Shown here: positions 1-9,080 of the stretch, piece by piece
How positions within the stretch are numbered: position 1 is the first letter of the stretch
How the letters are laid out: the number at the start of each line of letters is the position of its first letter
Assembly: GCA_963920765.1 (NCBI GenBank)
Contig: OY987245.1
Coordinates: 24,816,727 to 24,880,726, forward strand
From: Ulota crispa
Lineage: Eukaryota > Streptophyta > Bryopsida > Orthotrichales > Orthotrichaceae
Reading direction: 5' to 3'
Length of the DNA stretch: 64,000 nt
Program-made: the position numbers and the translations under genes
The notes under the pieces: generated by a model
The model's input: the letters and a program-made list of their open reading frames with translations, nothing else
Told to the model about the DNA's origin: nothing
Databases searched by the model: none

Positions 1-103
1 GGGGTGCTTGCCTCCTCCCTTCTGTGTGTATGCATATTATTGTGCTTTTTCAATGTGCAGTGTTGTTTGAATGTAACGCCCTTGTGATATTGTGCTTCTG
101 CAG

Positions 104-2726
104 TTGGAAGTTGTGGGTGACATAGCCAATACGATTTGGCAACTGAAGGAACGTCTGAAAAATCAACCTTCGTGGGACACTTCTTTCGTGATGGCGGTAA
201 GTAGTTCTTTTCTTAACTCTGTTTTTTTAATTCTCGGACTGCAAAAGTTTTTTCATGGAAATGTTTGTGGAAATTGTTCAACAAGTACAAGCATTCGCCG
301 TTGTGCCAAAACCAGCTGATGGCTGGAATCGTGGGGAACTGCACAGGTGAAGAAAGATCTGGATGCACACTTACTGAAGGGTTTTGACGATCCTAGCTTC
401 CCTCTTGTACCACAACGAATAATTGCAGATTTGCGGTAAGCTTTTGCGAGATGTCTGCTCTTGTTACACCTGTTCTTGAGTAACTCATCATGTGTTTATT
501 TCAGAAGTAAGCATCAGAATGAGTTATTTACAAATCTTTGATTGGCTGAGAATAAGATGAACATCTCATCAGAAATCTGACGGTATCTTCGTTTTGCAGG
601 AAACAAGTGCCTAATGATGGCATTGTGTGCTTGGACAATGGTAGGTGAAAGGAATCGAGGCTGTCAAAATTTCTAAGTCTTCTAAACAAGGGTTGTTGCC
701 ATTGTAACATATTTCAAGCTTGTTGTTTACAATACTTTTAGAGTATTATTAATAATCCCAATTTTTAAACTTTCGACAGGTATGTACAAGATTTGGTTTG
801 CAAGGTGTTACAAGGTAGTGATTTCACAATTCTTTTTGGTTTTAGTAACTTTTTTGATTTAGGCTGACTATGATGCTTGTTGGTGATTGTTGTGTTCGTT
901 TTTTTTATGATGATGTCGAAATTGTGTGGCACATTGATGAAGCATATTTTGTTTCATTTGTTTGAAAACAAGGATAGTTAAAGCTTTCTTTTGTATTGAC
1001 GAGCATTGAAGTATATATGAAAGATAGTGATTGAAGTGCATTGTTTAAGTGTAGGCTTATGAGCCAAACACGTTGCTGCTAGACAACGCGCTAGCAACCA
1101 TGGGTGCAGGACTACCATCAGCAATTGCAGTAGCAATTCTTCATCCTGAGAAGAAGGTTGTTGCTGTTTGTGGAGACGGAGGCTTTCTGATGAATTCGCA
1201 AGTAAGTCTATCTCAGCAATTCCTTTTTGTTCTAATAGGCTAACCTGCAGTACGGTACTTGTCCTTTATGCTTTGGATGTTTTGATAGAGTCTTTTCAAG
1301 AATGTTGCTAAATATTTTTTGTTGTTTTTCCTGTACTCGTGCAACTTAATGATTAGTTAAGTTTTCTCTTCTTTTTTCCTCTGTCGATCCCCTGACATTA
1401 GCGTGTGTCTTCTTCAGGAGCTAGAAACGGCTGTACGGTTGAAACTGAATTTGACAATCTTGGTCCTTAATGACAATGCATTTGGCATGATCAAATGGAA
1501 ACAAAGCCTCGGCGGCTTTGAAAAGTAAGCAAAACATTCAATTTCGTTATAAATAAATTATTTATTTTCTTCATCTCCTGGTTTATGTGAAGTTAGTTTT
1601 TATATTTCTTGTGCTCATCACAAATATTGCGGCATTAAAAAGCTACAGTGATTAGAGTTCTGAATTTGCTGGAGGTTGAAAACTCGGTAGTTGTGCTCAC
1701 TCTTAGTATTGTGCAGGTTTGGCTTGAATGTAGGAAATCCAAACTTCGTTGCATATGCATGCAGGTGAGTGTTTCGTTGCTGCGTTTTGATAAATGGAGT
1801 CGAACACCGTCAATCTCATGCTTATTTTTAATAACCTTTCTCAAGCAAAATTCTGTTAAAAAGAAGACAGACTTTTTTATAGAGAATTATTTGTCGCTAT
1901 GGTTTGAGTATTTTGCATTTGAAATAGCCGTTTATGCAGGAGATGAGTAACATTAACCTCTGTTTTGCTGTGGCAGCTACGGAGTCAATGGGTATCAAGT
2001 AACAAGTGCTGATGAGTTTTCAGATGTTCTCCACGAGTGCCTCTTTCACTGTCCAGAGGGAGTCAAACTTGTTGAGGTAAAAGATACGAATTCTCTGCAG
2101 ACCCCACCCTGTTTTCTATAAAATGTATATACTTAGACACCCGTTTCAGTGGTTGTAGATATTAGGATATCCCATGTAGTTCCTAGTACTGTGTTTTCAC
2201 AGAAATGTCTTTGCGTTTCTCGCTTTGAAGGGAGTCATGGCGGCAATTTCAGTACCAATTTTCAATGCTTTGAAGTAACTTCGTTGACTGTTGATTGGGA
2301 ATTCTGCAGGTCCCCGTGGACTACACCTGGGCTAATAAAATATTAGATCACGAACTGCCTGGCATGTTCAAGAGACGCAAATCAGAACCTGGAGCTAATA
2401 CTGTAAGATTTAAGAACCTCGCCTTATTTCCCCTTTCAAGTGAGGTCTTTGGTTCACCACCACAGACTAGGCAATGCTCGAGAGCCTGAGAGCGTTCTTT
2501 CACAAATTCCAAGTCCTTTCTCTCTCAAGAAAATATCCAGATCTTTACTTTCTGGTTGATCTAAGGGCTTAGCAAATGTATTGAATTCTGGACTTGGCAT
2601 TCTATTGACTGAAAGTGGTGCTTTACTCATGAATCTTTCTTTCTTGGAGTTGCATTTAAACAGGAATTTTCAAAAGCTCTGGCAAGTGCAAGTCCGATAG
2701 CTACATCTTGCAGTTTGGGCGATTGA
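104..2726 (+). CDS. AlsS-type acetolactate synthase-like ThDP enzyme (5' truncated by window)
   Basis: Ten exons can be read: 104-196, 347-435, 600-640, 780-814, 1055-1201, 1418-1524, 1717-1764, 1977-2076, 2310-2402 and 2664-2726 (TGA). All have GT-AG borders and consistent phase, giving 271 residues of the C-terminal part. The thiamine-diphosphate motif is visible as GDGGFLMNSQELETA followed about 25 residues after GDG by LNDNAFGMIKWKQ, near residues 126-160. Downstream the sequence reads VPVDYTWANKI. The ELETAVRLKL stretch and the VDY ending resemble bacterial catabolic acetolactate synthase (AlsS) more than the plastid AHAS catalytic subunit, whose gene usually has few or no introns. Such enzymes condense two pyruvates to 2-acetolactate. 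The substrate here is inferred only, and related ThDP enzymes (oxalyl-CoA decarboxylase or 2-hydroxyacyl-CoA lyase type) cannot be excluded. The N-terminal half, and so any transit peptide, lies outside the window. Confidence 0.8.
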
Positions 2727-4006
2727 CAGGTGTTCATCCAAGGCTATGTATTTTCACCTTTTTGCTCAAACGCATTAGAAAAGAGAGTTTCAAAAAGCAT
2801 TAATAATTGCAACGATGTATACCTTGATCACAGAGAGCAGAAGGTTGCGTATTGCAACTTGAACATGTACAATACAAGAAGATTTCAAGAGATCGTATTA
2901 ACAGGTCTCAAACATTCTACCAATTATAATTTTAGTTGATATGTTATTCGAAGTGGCTCAAATAACTTGTTGTTATGGGGAAATTGTCGGACATTGTAGC
3001 GTTCTCCTTGCTATTATGGTACATTGCCTCAGTATGCGTGGCAAGAATAAGATTATTTTTTTCTCCTGATTCTTATGTAGTGCAAATTTGTTGAAGAGAA
3101 CAGTGAAAGTTATATTGAATTAAAAGGTGTGCATGTTCAGTGGATACGATTCTTGCTACACCCTGACCTTTTCATCTGTTTGCCTGGAGTTTCAACAAAT
3201 GTTTTTACATTCTCAACATGTCCATTGTTGTTTCTTCAAAGTTTTGCAGTTTTTGGAAAGTTTGCTATTGTGGTGTATATCTTGTGCTTATAAGCTAAAT
3301 ACTTGTCTTTAGCTGTATTGATTGAGTAGTCTTAGTTGTTAGCAATGCTCATTAGAACTTCGCATTGAATGAGTGTATATCTGAAAAATGTGAAAATTGA
3401 TACTTTAAGTAGAGATTTCAGAAAATTCTGTGCTTGAAGGCCTTGTTGCATCCAAGGATTCAAATCTATAGCGTTTGGTGTAACAAAATATACAAGTTTA
3501 GTATGTTATTGGAGTATGTTCACTTGTAATTTTGCCATTGATAACACAATGAGATATCAATAAAAGTTAGAAGTTATTTAGAAGTTCCAATATGCTCAAA
3601 TAACGTTATATTAATCAAATTCAATCATTTCTTGATCATATTGTATCATGACTTGTAACTAGTTTGAACTTCAAGACCTTGTTTGAAAGTTCTTAAACAA
3701 TATGAAGCCAAGTATGTGTTATATATTAGTTAGTAGCATATATTTTTTTACACATAACTATGTTTCTTGGAGCTTCCTGATGTATTTCAAATGGAATTTG
3801 AGGACAACTTTACACTAAGATGTCAATACCATGAAAATCTACGTCCAAAAAACTCTATATTGTACCCATTACTTGTACTAAAGAAGTTAATAGAATGTTA
3901 GTCTCCTTGGGACCAATTTTGAGTTCAATTTGAATGTTGCAAAAAAATTGTGAAACCTTTTTAAAATGAAACAAAAGAACAAGTGAAAGTGAGACAAACA
4001 CTCTTA
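2727..4006. other. Intergenic, AT-rich; no gene seen
   Basis: This follows the stop codon of the acetolactate synthase-like gene and probably begins with its 3' UTR. Short open stretches lack family resemblance or splice support. I see no structured repeat before the MITE at 4007. Confidence 0.5.
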
Positions 4007-4388
4007 GGACGGCTTCACACTATGGCCAGCTTCACACTATGGCCAAAGGTCAAGAGGCCGTCAGTCTACACCAATTAGGTTGCACAAAATCAAGAGTTTG
4101 GCTGCTCAACTCTTCACACTAGATGCCAAACTCCAAAGGCCATCATCCCCCATTTGCCTATGTGGCAGCACTTTATCATCCAAGGTTGATAGCCTCTTAA
4201 AGCAAAGTTTGGGTTTGGCAAAAATGGAGACCCAAACTATGTGTAGGAGGCCAGTAATTTCAACATTTATTGTTGTCAGTTTCAGCATTTATTGTGTGTT
4301 TTTACTAGATTTTCTTGGCCTCTCAACAAAGTTTGGCCACTCAATTTGACAGCCTCTCGACTTGGTCAATCATAGTGTGAAGCCGCCC
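4007..4388. mobile_element. PIF/Harbinger-type MITE (382 bp)
   Basis: The left end reads GGACGGCTTCACACTATG, and the reverse complement of the right end reads GGGCGGCTTCACACTATG. The element is flanked on both sides by TTA (4004-4006 and 4389-4391). A 3-bp TWA target duplication is typical of PIF/Harbinger insertions. The terminal GCTTCACACTATGGCCA is duplicated in tandem just inside the left end. The internal open frame of about 90 codons has no recognisable domain. The superfamily is inferred from the duplication; no transposase is encoded. Confidence 0.75.
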
Positions 4389-4391
4389 TTA

Positions 4392-6211
4392 TAGCATGCA
4401 CCAAGGATGGATAAGAGAGGAGATGAGAAGAACAAAACTTGAAAGGAATGAAGGGATGAGAAGAGAAGTGGTTGGTCTATAAGAATGCTTCAAACATATT
4501 GCATTTTAAATGGGACCTTATATCCAATATGACAATTTGATTTGAGAATTTTTTTGGGTATTTTGTTGAAATAAGGACCACAGGATTTGGTGTCAAAATG
4601 GTGCCATGTAAGCACTACATTGTTTTGACATATTGTCTTTTATTCTTGGTGTAATGTTTAAGCTTATTTGACCAATTTTTTGCTCCAGTGGATGGCTTGA
4701 TTCTTGATTTTCCTTTATGCTAACCCTAGAATAAGAAATGGCTTTTAGTCACCAAGGCTTATCATTGAAAATTAAGTAGGTCCATTTACATCCCATTTGG
4801 TTATATATGTAGAAAAATTAGAGTATGGGCAAACATTGTATTGGTGAAAATGTCATGTTGCATGTGATTTAATTTTTGAAAGCAAACCAAACTTCAAGCT
4901 ATATCATTGGATCAAATCATTCACGTATAATGTCAATTTGTTTTAGTTATTGGTGGATTAAATTTGCAAATTATAACATAAATTTTTGCTAACTTACATA
5001 ACATGAACCAATTAATGAATTTTTATCAAATAGCAAGAAACTTGCCTACATGTAAGAGTCTCTAGGATTGTGTATACTCCCAATGAATTGCCTCAACAAA
5101 GGTATTTTCATGACATTGTTCACCAGTATTGTTCATGAAAAAGGTTGTTGCTCACAATTGCCTACTTTGAAACAATTTAGGGAATTGATATGTGCACACC
5201 GAGGGGTTGATATGTGCACACCGAGGGGTTGATATGTGCACACCTCCTTGGAATATATTCTAGATTTCTACCACAAAAAAGCTAGTTTTGAGAATTTTGA
5301 ATTTAGATTTGGACTTAGAGACCACAATTTAATCTAGAACCATTAAAAAAGTTGTAATTGAACAACACCCAATGAAAAAGCCCAGAAACTTCTTAAAAAA
5401 ATTTCCACTTCAAAATTTCATAACTAATTCCACAAAATTCCTAAAAATATGATACAACTTGGGTTAGATGTCAATTCCTCTTGTCTTTCAAGAAAAAATT
5501 ACTAAAAATTATTTCAAGAAGTTTTACCTCCCCAAAATTAAGTTTTAGCCCTTAGATGGTCCATTTATGAGCCTCCTACCTTAATAGGGGTCTTTGAGTA
5601 TATCAATGTGCCATTACTCAAGTATGACCCTTAACCCCAAAGCATCATTGGGGACAAAAATTGTTCGCAACCAATTTTTGAAGTTAAATATAACCTTACA
5701 AAATTACTCCGTACTATTTGTAGTAGTTTATATTTGTGAAAATTTATTTTTGAAGTTTAGTTTTAGAACCAACAATCTGATTTTGCAAATGATTGATTAT
5801 GATTCTTCTATTCAAGATTTTGTGCATTGGTGTCCATTGCAATCTTGACCTCATGTAGTGTTGAAGGCTCTATCTTGGGAATGAGCCTCAAATACACTAG
5901 ATCTTTGAGAAAAAATCACATCAGAAATTTATTTAAAAAATCTGTAGAGTAGATTTTAAGAAGTTATAATTGATTGGGGCTATGCATGTTAGGCCCTTTA
6001 ACCTCATATTTTTTTGGTGACCAACTTTTTAAATTTGACATGTGAAAAGAGGATTGAAATACTTCAAATCACTTTCATAGTTTTAACACCCTCATGATCA
6101 AACATTATAATCTGTCTATCCATAAGAGATATTGTTGTGTTTTCTTTTCTAATGTGATCTCTAACATGTCTAGTTTAATTTTATATGGTTACAATTCAAA
6201 AAAAATTAATA
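4392..6211. other. Gene-free spacer with a dispersed repeat
   Basis: No gene is recognised. The part from about 5160 to 5560 is a diverged copy of a repeat also seen near 18876-19100 and, in part, near 38990-39140. Shared words include GGAATTGATATG and CACAC, then TTTGGA, TAGA and CAATCTAGAA-like text. Confidence 0.5.
5185..5244. repeat. 22-bp tandem repeat, about 2.7 copies
   Basis: The unit TTGATATGTGCACACCGAGGGG occurs at 5185-5206 and 5207-5228, with a partial third copy at 5229-5244. It sits at the left edge of the dispersed repeat. The related copy near 18883 has GATATGCACAC and ATATGCACAC but no exact tandem array. Confidence 0.85.
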
Positions 6212-6569
6212 CTCCCTTTGTCCCAAAATGATCTTCCTGTTGACCTTTATTTAGTTTCCCAAAATGATCTTCTTGTTGGAGGAGGAAGGGAGCTAGTGAC
6301 ACTTGCACATAGTCCAAAAGCATGAGCATGCTAGCCAATTCCATGCCATCAAGTAAGTGGCCACCGGTGCTCTTAAAATATGCCTCAAAAATTCAATTTT
6401 CAAGCACTATAAACCACACTTTGAAAACTACTTTGAAACTTAAAATTTCAGAACAATAGGAGGACATCAAACTCTATTCTTAGGTCAAAAAACATTTAAA
6501 AAATGATTCTTTTCAAACTTAACCTATAACATTTTGAGTAATAGGAAGATCATTTTGAGACGGAGGGAG
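6212..6569. mobile_element. Stowaway-like (Tc1/mariner) MITE
   Basis: The left end is CTCCCTTTGTCCCAAAATGA. The reverse complement of the right end is CTCCCTCCGTCTCAAAATGA, and both continue into TCTTCCT. The element is flanked by TA (6210-6211 and 6570-6571). The CTCCCTCCGT terminus and TA target site are the classic Stowaway signature. A second inner copy of CCCAAAATGATCTTC follows the left end. It lies about 90 bp upstream of the telo-box promoter of the next gene. Confidence 0.88.
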
Positions 6570-6657
6570 TACAACTTATCAAAATGTTGGCTTTCTGTCC
6601 AAATTAGAGCAAATTCCTAGAAGCCCCAGAAATGCAATGTCACTTTGGGGTTCTCTT

Positions 6658-6736
6658 AAACCCTAAACCCCGTAGTGCAACCCTAACGTCAAACTTCCCT
6701 TCGGCTATGGCGATGCGCTTCTCGTGCAAACCCTAA
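6658..6736 (+). promoter_or_regulatory. Telo-box motifs and a 9-codon uORF
   Basis: AAACCCTAA occurs at 6658-6666 and 6728-6736, directly before the ATG at 6762. This telo-box is known from promoters and leaders of plant translation-related genes. A short upstream ORF (ATG at 6706, TAA ending 6735) overlaps the second box. Whether either element is used is not shown by sequence. Confidence 0.5.
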
Positions 6737-6761
6737 AGACTTCCTGCTTAGGAACTGATGT

Positions 6762-8522
6762 ATGGCGCGTCGTCTGTGGCGATGGCGACCGCAATGCTTG
6801 GGCGTTGCCTACCCTTCACCATCTTTTAGGGTTCGAGTCTCCCCAAGATGTGAGTATTCCGAGGTTGCGGAGGAAGAGCCTCCGATGCTGGCATTCGAAA
6901 CAACCGGGACGAGTGTGTTGGAGAAGCAGCCGAAGCATTTCTTTCCTCAGAAGGGGCAGGATTTGGAAATGGTGAGCGAGAGCTTGGCTTCCAAGGGCTT
7001 GGGTCTCTGCAAGGTGGTGGACAGCGGGTTTGTTGTGTTCTGTGAGCGGGCATTGCCCGGGGAGCTCCTCGTCGCCCGCATTACCAAGAAGCAGAAGGGC
7101 TTTGCTGAGGTAAGGTTTAAGATTTCTTGGTCAAATGATCAGTGATGACGTTTTAGGGTTGGAATACTGGAACTTCTTCTTCAATGTAGTGGAGGTTTAG
7201 GATTTAGGGTTTAGGGTTTAGAGAATCCTCATACCGAGAGAGACAAGGATTGTTGATAACGGTGGTCCTTCGTAGGCTTACAAGTTGAAGACATTATCAA
7301 CTCATGACAATGCAGTGGAAGCGCCGTGTGAGTACTTTGGCGAGTGCGGAGGATGTAAAACACAGAATTTGGCTTACGAAGCTCAACTGGTGGAGAAGGA
7401 ACAACCGGTTCATGATTTGATTGCGCGGTTGGGGAAGTTTGGCAGGAGTCCTCCCGTAGGTGAACCTGGCAGTTATATGATGCCTATAGTGCCTTGCCCT
7501 ACTCCATATGCCTACCGCAACAAGGTTAGCTTTTTTAATTTTCAACCAATCTCTTTCTCAATTGAGAACCCATGTGTTGGCCTGACAAGTTTCTTTCAAC
7601 TTTCTGTTCTAAAAAAAAGCTTAGAAACACTCGGATTCTATTTTTTTCTTGTTTTACCTATCCCTGTGATAATCTTAGACTACAATACTAAATACTACTT
7701 CAGAGTACTTTGTGTAGTTTGGACCCTCGATGGGTTGCTGTTCACGTTCTGAAAGAGAAGTCTCTTTTAGCGAGTCATAAACCACTTTACTTGTTGTTTC
7801 TATGAGTATATATATTTTTTAAATTTCTGGTTGATTTTAAATGTTTCAAGACGTATTTAAGGTGGTTTCAGTTAATTTTATTGCTTTCAAACATTTTTTT
7901 TATTAATAATCGTAAGATTGTCTTATGCTCTTTGACCTACATTACTTTAGACGTTGATTTTGGTCAAGAATGACAAGAAGATTGCAACCAGTTCTTTTTA
8001 TTCTAACGTAATATTCTGCAGGAAGTGATTATGGCTTAGCTGAGAAGTGTTTTGTGATTATCCTACAGATGGAATTTTCACATGAAACGAAGAAGTGGAA
8101 ATCAAAAGAAGTGTTTGTTACACCGAAAGAAGAGGATGAGAGTGCCAGTGGACGTACGGTAGAGTTTGCACTTGGGCTACATGCTCCGGGACGGTTTGAC
8201 AAAATCATGCCTATTCACAACTGTCTTCTCCAGCATGATGTTTCTAATCAGGTGAGTGTCGTTTTTAGGGCATGAACTTTGGTAGAGTAGTCTAAAATTG
8301 TAAGAGCGTTCACATGGTATAGCAAGCCCTTAAAAGTTGTTACATAGTATTGATATGATGAATGTTTGCTGCTGAGTCTGACAAACTGGAAATATTTCTG
8401 GTGTGCTGGCAGGTATTGAAACTAGTTCAGGAGCATGGTGAAAGGAATGTAGAAGAGATGCCTCCATATAATATACGGACACATGAAGGTTTTCTTAAGC
8501 ATCTCACTATTCGATCTGGTAG
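6762..8522 (+). CDS. RumA/TrmA-like rRNA/tRNA (uracil-5) methyltransferase, N-terminal half only
   Basis: Four exons are supported: 6762-7109, 7276-7524, 8069-8251 and 8413-8522. The start at 6762 is the first ATG in frame after a short uORF, and the leader is basic (MARRLWRWRP), consistent with organelle import. Residues about 65-116 look like a TRAM domain (LASKGLGLCKVVDSGFVVF, LPGELLVARI). The next exon has the iron-sulfur cysteines of RumA, CEYFGECGGC, and then YAYRNK. The third and fourth exons continue the family pattern (FALGLHAPGRFDKIMPIHNC, FLKHLTIRSG). Family members methylate C5 of uracil in rRNA or tRNA using a C-terminal SAM domain. No such domain (SAM loop, catalytic Cys or Glu) is found downstream. 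The frame instead runs through a next exon, 9071-9167, into the PDF/PPR reading frame. The gene is therefore a truncated copy or the 5' part of a chimera. Confidence 0.75.
7193..7221 (+). repeat. Telomere-like repeat in intron 1
   Basis: Three adjacent units of the type TTTAGGATTTAGGGTTTAGG lie within the first intron. This is the plant telomere heptamer TTTAGGG, often seen interstitially near 5' ends of housekeeping genes. Confidence 0.7.
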
Positions 8523-8590
8523 GTGAGTAGAAGGGTTCTTTTCCGATTTCTACCAACAAACTGTTTTGCTGTTGATGTTGGAAGTTGTTA

Positions 8591-8908
8591 TAAGGTAGCA
8601 ACACCCATAACCATCACTGTACCCATAACCATCACCTCTAAAATCTTGGAAAATCTTTGGAAGTGAATAGATGTAATTACAAGGATGTACAACATGTGAA
8701 CATGAAACCTTAGTGTTGGTTATGGGTACAATGGCAGTTTTCTCTTTAAAAATTCATAACTTATTCTCACAGTATCCAAATAATACATTCGAAAGTGCAA
8801 ACTCATCATTTTTCTCTTGCTAATAGGATCCTATAATTTGCTAGATGTTTATTAATAATCATCCTGTTCAAAACCCTTAATTTGACGGTTATGGGTGCTG
8901 CTACCTTA
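8591..8908. mobile_element. MITE in intron 4, TIR AGGTAGCARCACCCATAACC
   Basis: After TA, the left end reads AGGTAGCAACACCCATAACC. The reverse complement of the right end reads AGGTAGCAGCACCCATAACC, also after TA. The arms match over about 24 bp with two differences. CCCATAACCATCAC is repeated in tandem inside the left arm. The element lies in the intron between 8522 and 9071. A related but more diverged copy begins at 63575. Confidence 0.75.
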
Positions 8909-9080
8909 GGTTTCATTCGTCAGAGCTTTGGAAGATCGCATTTTTAGAATGTCTATGTTTCGAGTTGTTTTCAGCATATTCCTCTTGCTGTTTATCTCTC
9001 TCATAGGCTAGGGTTTATGTATCTCTCGTTGACAGTAATGTAATTGGTCAGTTGGTCTTTGTGGATGCAGGCAGGCAGTG

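Noticed and set aside
4080-4349. 90-codon frame inside the MITE
   Set aside because: It lies wholly inside a non-autonomous element and shows no domain.
7193-7221. Possible chromosome end from TTTAGGG repeats
   Set aside because: Only three units inside an intron. It is an interstitial telo-box-type motif, not a telomere.
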